26,096 nucleotides of DNA from JAXMBX01 sp046349635. Its GTDB lineage: Bacteria > Planctomycetota > Planctomycetia > Planctomycetales > Planctomycetaceae. The DNA lies in NCBI GenBank assembly GCA_046349635.1, contig JAXMBX010000062.1, forward strand, positions 1 through 26,096, written 5' to 3'. Positions 1-9,033 of this stretch are shown in pieces; position 1 is the first letter of the stretch, and every line of letters starts with the position of its first letter. A program made the position numbers and the translations under genes. The notes under the pieces are model-generated. The model was not told the DNA's origin, did no database searches, and saw nothing but the letters and a program-made list of their open reading frames with translations.

Positions 1-2
1 TG

Positions 3-1145
3 ATGGAAGTGACGGGGAGCGCCCTGGCCTACGCGGAAAGTGAGGATGGCCTGAACTGGAAGAAACCGGCCCTCAACGTGTTGTCGTTCAAAGGCTCCAA
101 GGGGAACAATCTCGTCAGCCCGTTCAATAATGGCGGTGGGGTGTTCCTCGACGAACATGGCACCGCGGAGGAACGCTACAAGGGATTCCAGTTCGACAAG
201 CTCCCCCCCGATCAACTCGGCAAAGGGAACTTCGGGAAGTACGGGCTGTATGGCGTGACGTCGCCGGATGGGTACCACTGGAAGAAATCCGACAAGCCTT
301 TGATCCGGTATTTCTGCGATACGCAGAATATCGCGGCGTGGGATCCGGTCATGCAGAAATATGTCGGCTATTACCGGCATCATCTCAGCGGGCGGACGAT
401 TTCCCGGGCGGAGACAGAGGACTTCTGGAACTGGCCCGAGCCTCAGCCTCTGTTGTATGCCGGCCCGCTCGATTCCCCCGCCGACGATTACTACACGAAT
501 TGCTACACCACGTACCCCGGGCAGCCTGCGCTGCGGCTGCTGTTTCCGGCGATCTATCACCGCGCCAATGATTCGGTGGATGTCCGTCTGGGTGTGAGTC
601 GCGACGGCCGGTCGTATCAATGGGTTTCGTATGCCCCGATCATCAAACTGGGGGGAGCGAAGGATTCGAACGCCGGTTCGATTTATGCGCAGCCGAACCT
701 GGTGAAGCTTCCCGATGGACGGCTGGCGCTGCCGTACGACGCCTCGAACATCACGCACAATGAGGTCTGGTTCGAGAATTTCTACGGGAGCTATCCTCAC
801 ACGGACCACATCAGTTGGGCGTTGTGGAAAGAGGATCGGCTGGCGGGGATTGTGGCGGAAGAGCAGGGGCAATTCACGACGACGTCTCTTTCTTCGTTCC
901 AGGGGAAGCAGTTACAGATCAACGCCCGGACGTCACGCAGCGGGAGTGTGGAAGTGGAAGTTCGCGAGCGGGGAAAGCCGGTCCCCGGTTTTTCGTTTGC
1001 GGAGAGCATCCCGTTCAGCGGGGATGAGATCTGGGCGGACTGCCGTTGGAAAGGGAAAGAGACCCTGAAGGAACTGCGGGGTAAGAGCCTGCAACTCTGC
1101 ATCCGGCTGCGGAGCGCGAAGATATTTGCGTGCCGGTGGGTGTGA
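3..1145 (+). CDS. GH32-like / sialidase-like beta-propeller protein, 5' partial
   Basis: The protein resembles the five-bladed beta-propeller proteins common in planctomycetes that are annotated as glycosyl hydrolase family 32-like. Repeated blade motifs such as AYAESEDGLNW, YGVTSPDGYHW and RLGVSRDGRSYQW (SxDG followed by an aromatic residue) support this. The C-terminal part after about residue 285 looks like a beta-sandwich (QLQINARTSRSGSVEVEV). An ATG lies at position 3, but the protein begins inside a blade, so the true start is probably outside the window. No signal peptide is visible for the same reason. I cannot identify a catalytic Asp/Glu pair, so the substrate is unknown; a role in polysaccharide breakdown is inference. 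It ends 70 bases before the convergent GT4 gene. Confidence 0.7.
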   Translation: MEVTGSALAYAESEDGLNWKKPALNVLSFKGSKGNNLVSPFNNGGGVFLDEHGTAEERYKGFQFDKLPPDQLGKGNFGKYGLYGVTSPDGYHWKKSDKPLIRYFCDTQNIAAWDPVMQKYVGYYRHHLSGRTISRAETEDFWNWPEPQPLLYAGPLDSPADDYYTNCYTTYPGQPALRLLFPAIYHRANDSVDVRLGVSRDGRSYQWVSYAPIIKLGGAKDSNAGSIYAQPNLVKLPDGRLALPYDASNITHNEVWFENFYGSYPHTDHISWALWKEDRLAGIVAEEQGQFTTTSLSSFQGKQLQINARTSRSGSVEVEVRERGKPVPGFSFAESIPFSGDEIWADCRWKGKETLKELRGKSLQLCIRLRSAKIFACRWV

Positions 1146-1163
1146 AGCGCCCTGTGGGCGAGA

Positions 1164-1192
1164 GCAGGTGAGCAGTGGAACAGGTGAGCAGT
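1164..1192. repeat. Short tandem direct repeat (12-mer twice, 16-nt period)
   Basis: The 12-mer CAGGTGAGCAGT occurs at 1165-1176 and again at 1181-1192, in the 70-base gap between two convergent genes. It is seen directly; function is unknown. Confidence 0.6.
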
Positions 1193-1215
1193 TGAAGGAG
1201 GGAAAGAACCCCGCG

Positions 1216-2388
1216 CTACCGCTTGGGGCTAGTTCTGGTGTCAATCACCTGCTGGTAAATTTCGCGGAGGTGACGGGTCATGTTTTCGTGGCGGAATTGC
1301 TCGGTGAAGCGGGTGCGGCCGGTTTCGCCCATTTTCAGCCTCAAGTCGGCAGAGTCGGCGAGTGTCAGCAACGCTGTCGCGAGCTGGTCGATTTCGCGAG
1401 GGGGAATCAGGAAACCGGTTTCGTCGGTGATGCAGACTTCCCGGGCGCCGTCGACGTCGTAACTCACAACCGGCTTGCCGGAGATCAATCCCTGCGGCAG
1501 GACGCGGGCCAGGCCTTCCCGCAAACTCGTGTGGACGACGATATCCATCGCGCCGATCAGTTCCGGAACCTTCTGGCTGGGGACCAGACCGGTGAAGACG
1601 AATCGCCCCTCCAACCCCGCGGCGCGAATCTGTTCTTTCAGGGTGTCGCGGAGGATCCCATCCCCCACGAACAGGAATCGCACTTTCGGATTCTTTGAAG
1701 CGATCACTTTCGCGGCGGCGATGACGTCATCGTGCCCTTTCAATTCGAACAGCCGGGCGACTTTGCCGATCACAATTTCATCGGGCTGGAATCCCAGTTC
1801 CCGGCGGACTTCCTCGCGTGTTCGGGCGGGGTTCAGGAACTGCTCCACTTCCATGCCGCTGTAGACGGTGACGAATTTCTCGCGTGGCGCCACTCCGGCG
1901 GCGATGTACTGTTCGGACATTGCGTCGCACACGCTGATCAGCTTGTCGGTCCCTTTGGCGGCCCAGCGTTCCAGTCCGCGGTAGAATTCGTACGCCAGTC
2001 GCGATTGCTGGGCATGAAACGCCGGTCCGTGGATGGTATGGACGACGGGAATTCCGAGTTCCCAGGCGGCAGCGCGCCCCATGATCCCCGCCTTGGTGCT
2101 GTGCGTATGGACGATCTGGGGGCGGATTTGCTTCAACAGCTTCACCACGTCCCGATAGCTGGAAGCGTCCCGCAGGAGGTGAATGTTCCGCCGGAGTTGC
2201 GGAATGATCCGGACATCCAGCCCGCCCCCTTGGGCCCGCTCGATCAGGCTTCCCTCGGGACCGAGTCCGGGGCCGGTGATCAGCGTGACGTCATCCTGGA
2301 AGAGATGATGTTGATCCTCGACGGTCAGGAGGGTGTTTTCCTGTGCGCCTCCCAGAATCAGCCGGGTGATGAAATGGACGACTTTCAT
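1216..2388 (-). CDS. Glycosyltransferase family 4 protein
   Basis: This 390-residue protein is a GT-B fold, retaining glycosyltransferase of family GT4, probably transferring a sugar from a nucleotide donor to a cell-envelope glycan or lipid carrier in the cytoplasm. The N-terminal Rossmann half has the acceptor-side glycine loop LILGGAQENT (residues 10-19) and VHTHSTKAG (93-101). The donor half has GKVARLFELKGHD (208-220), VGDGILRD (241-248) and the E-x7-E region, here EGLARVLPQ (291-299), with Gln in place of the second Glu. The ATG at 2388 is used; there is no Shine-Dalgarno, and the bases just upstream read CTCCTCC. It lies 45 bases downstream of truA on the same strand. Donor and acceptor cannot be told from sequence. 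Confidence 0.88.
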   Translation of the reverse strand: MKVVHFITRLILGGAQENTLLTVEDQHHLFQDDVTLITGPGLGPEGSLIERAQGGGLDVRIIPQLRRNIHLLRDASSYRDVVKLLKQIRPQIVHTHSTKAGIMGRAAAWELGIPVVHTIHGPAFHAQQSRLAYEFYRGLERWAAKGTDKLISVCDAMSEQYIAAGVAPREKFVTVYSGMEVEQFLNPARTREEVRRELGFQPDEIVIGKVARLFELKGHDDVIAAAKVIASKNPKVRFLFVGDGILRDTLKEQIRAAGLEGRFVFTGLVPSQKVPELIGAMDIVVHTSLREGLARVLPQGLISGKPVVSYDVDGAREVCITDETGFLIPPREIDQLATALLTLADSADLRLKMGETGRTRFTEQFRHENMTRHLREIYQQVIDTRTSPKR

Positions 2389-2433
2389 GGAGGAGCTACA
2401 GACTCAGCAAATCGTTGAAAAGAGAAGAGGGGT

Positions 2434-3255
2434 TTACTGATAGTCTACGCTCATCAGGTACAAACCGTGGGCAGGTGCTGTCATGCCTGCCTCGCGGCGA
2501 TCCTGGGCCTGCAGCGCCCGGGCGATTTCATCGGAGTTGCGGTTTCCCCGTCCGATTTCGAGGAGCGTCCCCATGATACTGCGGACCATGTTGTACAGGA
2601 AACCGTTCCCCACGATGTCGAAGCAGACAAAGCAGCCTTCCGCTGTTGAAACCGGCAGATGCAGTCCCCCCGGCTGTCCCCAGGCGGGCCAGGCCGCCAG
2701 ACGGGTGACGGAGGCTTCGAACATCGTCCGGACGCTGGACTCCTTGTTCGGCCCCTTCGTCTCAAAGCTGCGGAAGTCGTGCGTTCCGATCAGTGCCTGG
2801 ACGGATGTGTGCATCGCTTCGACATCCAGCGGGGTGTGATGAAACCAGGCATAATTCCGGAAGAACGGGAGGCTGACGGGATGATTGTCGACGACGTAAC
2901 GATAGCGCTTGCGCTTGGCCTGGAACCGCGAGTGAAATTTGAGCGGGGCTTCCTCGACGTCCATGATCACGATGTCGAAGGGGAGGTAGCTCTGCAGTCC
3001 TCGCCGGAATTTGTACACCGGGATTCTGGAATAAGTGAGGAAGTGTCCCACCTGGCCGACCGCATGCACGCCGGTGTCTGTCCGACCCGAGGATTCGACG
3101 ACGGACCGTTCGCCGGTCATCTTGAGGACTGCTTCTTCCAGGGCCCCCTGGATCGTCGGGCCGTTCTCCTGGATCTGCCAGCCGTGATAGGCGGAGCCGT
3201 CGTAGGCCACTTTGAAGCGGAGATTGCGGAGAACACGTTCTGAGGTGTCGGTCAT
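2434..3255 (-). CDS. truA: tRNA pseudouridine(38-40) synthase TruA
   Basis: TruA isomerises uridines 38, 39 and 40 in the anticodon stem-loop of many tRNAs. The 273-residue length fits the family. The start of the catalytic domain is seen as RFKVAYDGSAYHGWQ (residues 13-27), and the catalytic motif GRTDTGVHA at 57-65 carries the nucleophile Asp60. Later motifs also match: FHSRFQAKRKRYRY, HDFRSFETKG and the C-terminal GNGFLYNMVRSIMGTLLEIGRG segment, in which the usual Phe/Leu-Tyr and MVR residues are present. The start ATG lies 12 bases after the hpnC stop, so the two genes are probably cotranscribed; no clear Shine-Dalgarno precedes it. Confidence 0.96.
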   Translation of the reverse strand: MTDTSERVLRNLRFKVAYDGSAYHGWQIQENGPTIQGALEEAVLKMTGERSVVESSGRTDTGVHAVGQVGHFLTYSRIPVYKFRRGLQSYLPFDIVIMDVEEAPLKFHSRFQAKRKRYRYVVDNHPVSLPFFRNYAWFHHTPLDVEAMHTSVQALIGTHDFRSFETKGPNKESSVRTMFEASVTRLAAWPAWGQPGGLHLPVSTAEGCFVCFDIVGNGFLYNMVRSIMGTLLEIGRGNRNSDEIARALQAQDRREAGMTAPAHGLYLMSVDYQ

Positions 3256-3267
3256 GGAGCGGGGAGA

Positions 3268-4218
3268 TCAGCGGTTCGAGATCGTTTTGGTCCGGGTGAA
3301 GAGGGTGTGGGTCAGCCCGCGCGTCAGGCAGCCCAGCAGGTCTGCTTTGGTCAGGACGGGGCGGGTCTCCCACACACGATACCCTGCCTGCTCGATCTTC
3401 TGAAGGATCCGCAGTCCTCCGCGGGCGAACAGCTCCACGTCCAGCGCCAGCTTGCGGGGGAGATAGTCCGCCAGCGGGAGCCCTTGCAGCAGCAGTTCCT
3501 TTGCCCGCTGGACCTGAAACGCCATCAGCTCCACGAATGCTCCGTTGGTGATCCGTTGCTCGAAATCCTGCTGCGCGTATCCGAACCGGCGGCAGTCCTC
3601 CTGCGGGAGATAAATCCGCCCGATGTCATAGTCCCGGGCGACGTCCTGCCAGAAGTTTGCCAACTGGAGTCCGGTGCAGATGTCATCCGACCAGCCGAGG
3701 GTCTGCGGAGTGACCGTGCGGAAGAGGTGCAGCAGGATGCGTCCCACGGGATTCGCGCTGCGGGTGCAGTAATCCCGCAGTTCCGCGTAGGTTTCGTAGC
3801 GGGTCTGTTTCTGATCCTGCAGGAAGGCATCGATCAAATCGAGAAAGGGCTGAATCGGTAATGCATATTCTTTGCGGGTCCGATTCAAGGCGATGAAGAC
3901 GGGATGCGTGGCGTCATTTTCCCAGCAGCGCAGGACCAGCAGCCGCCACCACTCCAGCAGTTCCACGGAGCGGGCGGTGTCACCGACTTCGTCCCCCAGG
4001 TCGTCCGCCCAGCGGCAGTAGGCGTACACGTTGTAAAACGGCTGCCGTAGTTCGCGCGGGAGAAACCGGGTGACGACCGGGAAGTTTTCGTAATGCCGAC
4101 AGGCGACGTCGCGGCAGTAGTCTTCCGCCTCGTTTGGAGTGGGAATCCCTCTGTCCGGCGCGCCGGGCCCCCACTGGGCGAGATCACGCTGCACAAAGAG
4201 GCTCTCGGCGAGGGTCAT
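3268..4218 (-). CDS. hpnC: Squalene/phytoene synthase family protein, HpnC type (hydroxysqualene synthase)
   Basis: HpnC acts in the three-enzyme bacterial squalene route: HpnD makes presqualene diphosphate, HpnC converts it to hydroxysqualene, and HpnE reduces that to squalene. The 316-residue protein has the typical HpnC beginning HYENFPVVTRFLP (42-54), the first Asp-rich motif ADDLGDE (71-77) and the second QDVARDYDIGRIYLP (191-205), which bind the Mg-diphosphate. The motif spacing fits head-to-head prenyl synthases. Elsewhere hpnC usually sits next to hpnD and hpnE, but here the neighbours are truA and a lipoprotein gene, so the pathway would have to be completed from other loci. Another squalene/phytoene synthase subtype is possible but less likely. 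Confidence 0.88.
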   Translation of the reverse strand: MTLAESLFVQRDLAQWGPGAPDRGIPTPNEAEDYCRDVACRHYENFPVVTRFLPRELRQPFYNVYAYCRWADDLGDEVGDTARSVELLEWWRLLVLRCWENDATHPVFIALNRTRKEYALPIQPFLDLIDAFLQDQKQTRYETYAELRDYCTRSANPVGRILLHLFRTVTPQTLGWSDDICTGLQLANFWQDVARDYDIGRIYLPQEDCRRFGYAQQDFEQRITNGAFVELMAFQVQRAKELLLQGLPLADYLPRKLALDVELFARGGLRILQKIEQAGYRVWETRPVLTKADLLGCLTRGLTHTLFTRTKTISNR

Positions 4219-4295
4219 GAGGGAAGATCGATCGAGGGGAAAGGGGGGAAATCCTGGTCCGTTATACCAAGCCGGAATGCCTGTGTCCCGTGCCG

Positions 4296-5888
4296 TTATT
4301 CTCCGAGCAGAATCCCGCGGGCCTGGACCTGGCTTTCAAAGGTCTTGCGGGCCGATGTCAGGGCCGGGGAGTTTCCGTACGGAACGACGTGGTAGATCCG
4401 TTTCTTCATCAAAGTGGCCAGGCCTGCCAAGCCGCTCGGATAGCGTGCCGCTTGCAGGTCTTCGGCGTACAACTCCAGATAACTTTCCACGCTGTACCCC
4501 GGCCAGGAATAGACGTAGTTTTCTTCCGATCGTCCCTTGGAGACCAGTTGCCGCATCTCGGTGGGAGTGGGGGAGAGATAATCCCGCGTGTCGAGCGGGA
4601 CCGTTTTCCAGGTGATCTGGTTCAATGAGCGGTTGTCGAGCGCGGTGATCAGATCGAAATAGGTCGCCGGCTGCTTGCTCCCCCGTTTGAGGAAGATCGC
4701 ACCGAACGTCGGATCGAGCAGGTAGAATTTCCATTTCCCTTCCACCTGAACCGGAATGACGACGGTCACGTGGGTGAGCTTGGGGAGTTCCCCGAAACTG
4801 ACGTTCAAGGAATCGATCTGAAACAGTTTCAGGATGCTGGAATAGTAGTTCGCGTATCCACCGCAGGACATCCCGACGACGTTCGGCTCGAACTTGTTGT
4901 AGTAGAAGTCGGCGACGGTCTCTCCGCTCGCGAGATGGACTCCATCCAGTGAGAAGTCGCCAGTTCGGGCGGCCCAGCCGAGAAGCAGTTCCGCGGCTTT
5001 CAGGGTCTCCTTGTTCTTGAGGGCGGGAGCCAGTTCGGGAATCTCCCGCAGGATCTGTTTCTTCAGTTGGGTATCGCTGACCTGTTCCGGGGTGGTGTTG
5101 CTCGCGAGGACAACGGGGGGGGCGTTGGAGGGGGCAGCGTTGGATTTCGCGGGGAGACTGAAGTCGGCGTGCGTGACGGCGGACTTCTTGCTCCGACTTT
5201 CTTCACCGTCCTGCAGCTTCGCCAGTTCCTGCAGCCCTTCGACCCCGTGGCTGTCGACCAGCGGATGCAGTTGCTTCTGAAACTGGCGGACGAGCGTCAG
5301 GTTTTCCTGGGGGATGGAACTCATGACTTTCAGATATTCCTGCATCGCGACCGCTTTCCCCAAAGCCATGGCGGTCTGCGTCCGCTGTTGTGTGGTGTCG
5401 CGGGTGACTTTCTGCTTGGGAAGGGCGTCGAGAGCCGCCAGTTCTTTTTTCAGGCGGGCGACTTCGCGGCTTGCTTTTTTCTGCAGTTGTTCGGGATTCT
5501 GATCGGGGGTCATCTGGCTGCGGGAAATCGTGGAACTGAGGGTCCGCATCACACCGGCCAACTGGACGGTGCTCCATTTCGATTTCGCAGCGGCGTCGCG
5601 AACCTCGGGGGTGTTCAACCAGATTTTACCCTGGCGTTTGGGATCGAATTGCCGTTGAAACTGGGCCTGGCATTCGCGGATCAGTTGTTCGGGCGGATCG
5701 CTCAACTCGAGCGGTTCGGTCAAGGAGAAGAAGGCGGGGGGCTGGCGGTCGGAGAGCCGTCCCACGATCTTCAGGAAGGTTTTGACTTCCTGCTCCGAAA
5801 GCAGATCATGAGGCTGCTTGATAGCCTCTTTCTCATTGACCGCATACTCCGCGGCACAACCACAGGCCAACAACAGGGCGCAGGTCAA
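4296..5888 (-). CDS. Putative lipoprotein with transglutaminase-like Cys-His-Asp domain
   Basis: This 530-residue exported protein has a C-terminal domain with the order and spacing of a transglutaminase/protease-like triad: Cys342 in GMSCGGYANYY, His373 in LTHVTVVIP and Asp392 in LLDPTFG. The N-terminal half (about 30-230) is helical and charged, with a Lys/Glu-rich stretch at 137-155. The long open frame begins at a TTG (5888) inside a hydrophobic segment, ALLLACGC, which looks like a lipoprotein signal peptide lacking its basic start. An ATG at 5910 in another frame encodes MNRTWFL, and removing one T from the TTT at 5887-5889 would fuse the two into a complete lipoprotein signal. So there may be a frameshift or sequence error at the start. 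Substrate is unknown; peptidase, amidase or cross-linking roles are all possible. Confidence 0.72.
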   Translation of the reverse strand: MTCALLLACGCAAEYAVNEKEAIKQPHDLLSEQEVKTFLKIVGRLSDRQPPAFFSLTEPLELSDPPEQLIRECQAQFQRQFDPKRQGKIWLNTPEVRDAAAKSKWSTVQLAGVMRTLSSTISRSQMTPDQNPEQLQKKASREVARLKKELAALDALPKQKVTRDTTQQRTQTAMALGKAVAMQEYLKVMSSIPQENLTLVRQFQKQLHPLVDSHGVEGLQELAKLQDGEESRSKKSAVTHADFSLPAKSNAAPSNAPPVVLASNTTPEQVSDTQLKKQILREIPELAPALKNKETLKAAELLLGWAARTGDFSLDGVHLASGETVADFYYNKFEPNVVGMSCGGYANYYSSILKLFQIDSLNVSFGELPKLTHVTVVIPVQVEGKWKFYLLDPTFGAIFLKRGSKQPATYFDLITALDNRSLNQITWKTVPLDTRDYLSPTPTEMRQLVSKGRSEENYVYSWPGYSVESYLELYAEDLQAARYPSGLAGLATLMKKRIYHVVPYGNSPALTSARKTFESQVQARGILLGE

Positions 5889-6163
5889 AGAGGAACCACG
5901 TTCGATTCATGAGGGGTTCCATTCCTCCCGGAGGAAGATGAGAGTTGGCGCTTTGCGAAAAGTGGGGAAAGATCCCTGAAATGCCCGTTTTGGTCAAGGT
6001 AAGATCCACTCCTGACCCTGCTCCGGGACGCAACTGGCAGGTCATCTGACCGCCTGATAACATGGCGAATCCCTGCAGTTGTGCAGGTTCTCGCCGCGGG
6101 ACGGATTGCCCCGGCGGAATTGCGTGAAACGCCGCAAACTTATTCCGCAACCGAGGCGAACGG

Positions 6164-7927
6164 ATGAACATCGGTCGAACCCTGCGGGATCGCATTCTGG
6201 CCCGTTGGACGTTGGGGGACCGGTCACTATTCAGCCTGTGTCGCTCGGGGCTCGTGGGGCTGCTGTTCGCGGCGGCTCTCTGCTTTCCCGGCTTGCGCGT
6301 GACCGGTCGCCGGTTTGCGCGCCACGCCCCGGCGCAATGGTTGGTGCTCTCGGCGTTGTTTCTGGGGTTGTTCACGGTGGCGGCGCTGTGGCCACTCAAT
6401 AAAGTCGAATGGGGTCTGATCGACGATCACGAGATCCTGATTGAGACCAACCGCCCGGGCGGGTTCACGTTCGGGAACTTCGTCGACAAATTGCGGCAGC
6501 ATCGCGAACTGGGAGGTTGGGGGACCAAAGAGGACAACATTGCCCGGTATCGTCCCGGCTATTACTTTTTCCGGTTTCTGGAAACGTGGTTGTGGCAGTC
6601 GAATGCACACGCCTGGGGGCGTGCCCGGATTGTCATCGCGGCCCTGTCCCTGTGGCTCTTCTGCCTGGCGCTCGCGCGGTTCAGCGACCCGCTGTTTGCC
6701 CTGGCCTGTTCTCTTTCGGTGACGGCTTTTCCCTGCTGGCCGGATGTGTGGCGGTATCTCGGCCGGGGCGAGGTGTACTCTGCCCTGGGGACTGCAGTGG
6801 CGATCTACGGCTTTGCGATCCTGTGGGGGGGATGCGCTCAACCGCCGATGCTCTCTCGCTCCGTGCGATCTTTCGGCTGGCTGGCGATGCTGTGCGGTTT
6901 TCTGATCGCGTTCGGAGCCAAGGAGAATTTCCTCTTCCTGATGCTTCCGATCCTCGCGGTGTATGTGCGTGATCTCTGGAAGAAAACCGCAGTCCCGATT
7001 CTGGGTCACCTGACGGTGATTAGTGCTCTTGCGTTCATCGCGGTGATCGTGGTGATTCTGAAGCTCAAGCTCGCGCAGATGGGGAATCTGGACGTGTATG
7101 GCCGGTCCACGGAGTCGGGGCATCGACTCACCTTCGTGCTTCCCGCCCTGAAGGCGTTTTTTCTGTCCGGGCAAGGTCTGGCTTTGCTGGGGATGTCCGG
7201 TTGCGCGTTACTGGTGGCGTTCTTCCGGCGGAAAAAACCTCGCGATTTCCGAAATGTTGTCGTGGCAGTTGTTCTCACGCTCGGATTGAGCGCGGGATTG
7301 TTTGTGTTCCAGTATGTGTTTTATGTGGGCGGTCTGGAGAACCGCTATCGCTTCCCCGCGGAGTTCTGCTGGTTTGGTGCGATGGTGAGTCTCGCCTATT
7401 GGATGACCGCCACGCCGCGATTGCGTGGCCTGGAAATGAGCCGCTGGAAGAAGTGGCTGTGGCGGGGGGTGTCTCTCCTCGCGTTGGCACCGGTTCTGAT
7501 CCTGGGGCCACATCGGCTGACTTCGGAAACGATTATCCGGGTCAATCAGACGCAGCGGTTCGAAGAGTTTCTGAGCCGGTTTGCGAAGGTGTGCGCCGTC
7601 GACCCGCAGCGGCCTGTTGTCCTGGAAGTGACGCAGATTTATGCCTATGAACCGGCCTATGCCATGCCGATCATGCTGAAGCATTTTGGCGTGACGAACC
7701 CGCTGTACCTGCGGTATGCGCCGGGTGTGGATCTCACCGCGACGCAATCCCAGCATCTGTACGACAGCTTGATCAAGGAACTGACGGCGATTTCGAACGA
7801 AGGACGGTTCGGTTATCGCCCGTGGCCCGCGGGAAAGGATGCCACTCCGGCGAATCCGCTGGTCGTGAACCTCGATGCGGACAAGGCGGTTACCCCCGGC
7901 GAGTGGCACGGGAGGGCGCCGTGGTGA
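6164..7927 (+). CDS. Polytopic membrane protein, GT-C glycosyltransferase-like
   Basis: The protein is 587 residues with about eleven hydrophobic segments, followed by a soluble C-terminal domain of roughly 130 residues. The first large extracytoplasmic loop contains WGLIDDHEIL (about 85-94), an acidic pair placed as in GT-C enzymes that use lipid-phosphate sugars (PMT/ArnT/GT39-like). After the acidic loop, a YRPGYYFFR motif resembles the acceptor or metal site region of this fold. The start ATG is preceded by GAGGCGAACGG. I infer a role in glycosylating envelope components; no specific family is certain. It converges with the permease gene, with only four bases between the stops. In the 253 bases upstream I see no convincing promoter. 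Confidence 0.65.
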   Translation: MNIGRTLRDRILARWTLGDRSLFSLCRSGLVGLLFAAALCFPGLRVTGRRFARHAPAQWLVLSALFLGLFTVAALWPLNKVEWGLIDDHEILIETNRPGGFTFGNFVDKLRQHRELGGWGTKEDNIARYRPGYYFFRFLETWLWQSNAHAWGRARIVIAALSLWLFCLALARFSDPLFALACSLSVTAFPCWPDVWRYLGRGEVYSALGTAVAIYGFAILWGGCAQPPMLSRSVRSFGWLAMLCGFLIAFGAKENFLFLMLPILAVYVRDLWKKTAVPILGHLTVISALAFIAVIVVILKLKLAQMGNLDVYGRSTESGHRLTFVLPALKAFFLSGQGLALLGMSGCALLVAFFRRKKPRDFRNVVVAVVLTLGLSAGLFVFQYVFYVGGLENRYRFPAEFCWFGAMVSLAYWMTATPRLRGLEMSRWKKWLWRGVSLLALAPVLILGPHRLTSETIIRVNQTQRFEEFLSRFAKVCAVDPQRPVVLEVTQIYAYEPAYAMPIMLKHFGVTNPLYLRYAPGVDLTATQSQHLYDSLIKELTAISNEGRFGYRPWPAGKDATPANPLVVNLDADKAVTPGEWHGRAPW

Positions 7928-7931
7928 ATGT

Positions 7932-8945
7932 TTATGTGCCGCGTTGCCGGAATTGATCGACAGTCACCGCCGAGATGATGATCAGGCCGAGGATGATGTC
8001 CTGCACGGGGTTGTTGATGTGCAGATGCGTGCAGCCGTTACTGATGACGGACATGATCGCGGCTCCGGAGAGAGTCCCGAGGACGGTTCCGCGTCCTCCT
8101 TCGAGACTGGCCCCGCCAATGACGACGGCCGCGATGATCTTAAGTTCCAGCCCGGTTCCGGAGGCGGGATCGCCGGAGGATAACCGCGCGAAGTGATACA
8201 TCCCCGCGAGGCCGGTGAAGAGGCCCGCGAGGGCATAGATGACGATTTTGGTGCCGGGGACGTTCACTCCGCACAACCGCGCGGTGGCCTCATTTGAACC
8301 GATCGCATACAAGTGCCGGCCGAAGACGGTGTAGCGGAGGACCAGCGAGAGGAGGAACGCCAGGCCGAATGCCAGCCAGATGCCCGCAGGCAGGCCCAGG
8401 AACAACGGCTGCGAGGTGCTCAACAGATGATCCAGCCAGGGGGGAATCTGCTGGGGGAGGGGATGGACCGTCGACTCTTCCGCGATCATCTTTCCAATCC
8501 CCAGGCAGAGGGTCATTGTCCCCAGGGTGACAATGAAGGGGACCACGCGGAGCGAATTGATCAAGGTTCCGTTCCAGACTCCGATCAGGCAGCCGGTGAG
8601 GGTACACATCAGGATTGCCAGCCAGGGGGGAGTTCCGGCTTTGAGCCGGTCCGCGAGGACGGTGGCACACAGCGCCAACGCGGTTCCCGCAGAGAGGTCG
8701 ATTCCCCCCGAAATGATGATCAGGGTCATCCCTAATGCCCCGACGACGATCGGCGCGGCCTGGACGGCGGTCGTCTTCAGGCTGCGGGTCGTCAGGAAGG
8801 TGGCCCGTTCTCCGTTGCGGATCTGATCGGCTATGGCGAAAAACGCAAACACCACCAGCAAGGCGAGCAACGGCCCGATCAGGCTGGACCAGACCCACCG
8901 CCAGGTGGAAATTTCCGCGGACGTATTCGTCGAGGCTGCCGTCAC
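7932..8945 (-). CDS. ABC sugar transporter permease, RbsC family
   Basis: This is an inner-membrane permease of the ribose/xylose/galactose type (BPD_transp_2 family). The signature GALGMTLIIISGGIDLSAGTALAL is split here as GMTLIIISGGIDLS plus AGTALALCATVLADRL; further family segments are NGTLINSLRVVPFIVTLGTM, GRHLYAIGSNEATARLCGVNV and GGASLEGGRGTVLGTLSGA. About eight to ten membrane helices are visible. The open frame runs to an ATG at 9083, but that would overlap the upstream gene by 50 bases and add a 46-residue tail unlike the family. I chose the GTG at 8945, which gives 337 residues, close to RbsC length. No ATPase or binding-protein gene is adjacent, so its partners must be elsewhere. 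The substrate is probably a pentose or hexose, inferred. Confidence 0.85.
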   Translation of the reverse strand: MTAASTNTSAEISTWRWVWSSLIGPLLALLVVFAFFAIADQIRNGERATFLTTRSLKTTAVQAAPIVVGALGMTLIIISGGIDLSAGTALALCATVLADRLKAGTPPWLAILMCTLTGCLIGVWNGTLINSLRVVPFIVTLGTMTLCLGIGKMIAEESTVHPLPQQIPPWLDHLLSTSQPLFLGLPAGIWLAFGLAFLLSLVLRYTVFGRHLYAIGSNEATARLCGVNVPGTKIVIYALAGLFTGLAGMYHFARLSSGDPASGTGLELKIIAAVVIGGASLEGGRGTVLGTLSGAAIMSVISNGCTHLHINNPVQDIILGLIIISAVTVDQFRQRGT

Positions 8946-9033
8946 GCCGTCACTCTTGCCGGGATTAATGTTCGGAGAACAGGGAAATGCGTTCCGAAGA
9001 GGATAACGGTTTTCCCCACCGACGGAAACGACG

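Noticed and set aside
5833..6399. 188-residue minus-strand frame upstream of the transglutaminase-like gene as a separate protein
   Set aside because: Only its last part (from the ATG at 5910) looks meaningful, as the displaced signal peptide of the next gene; the rest is without similarity.
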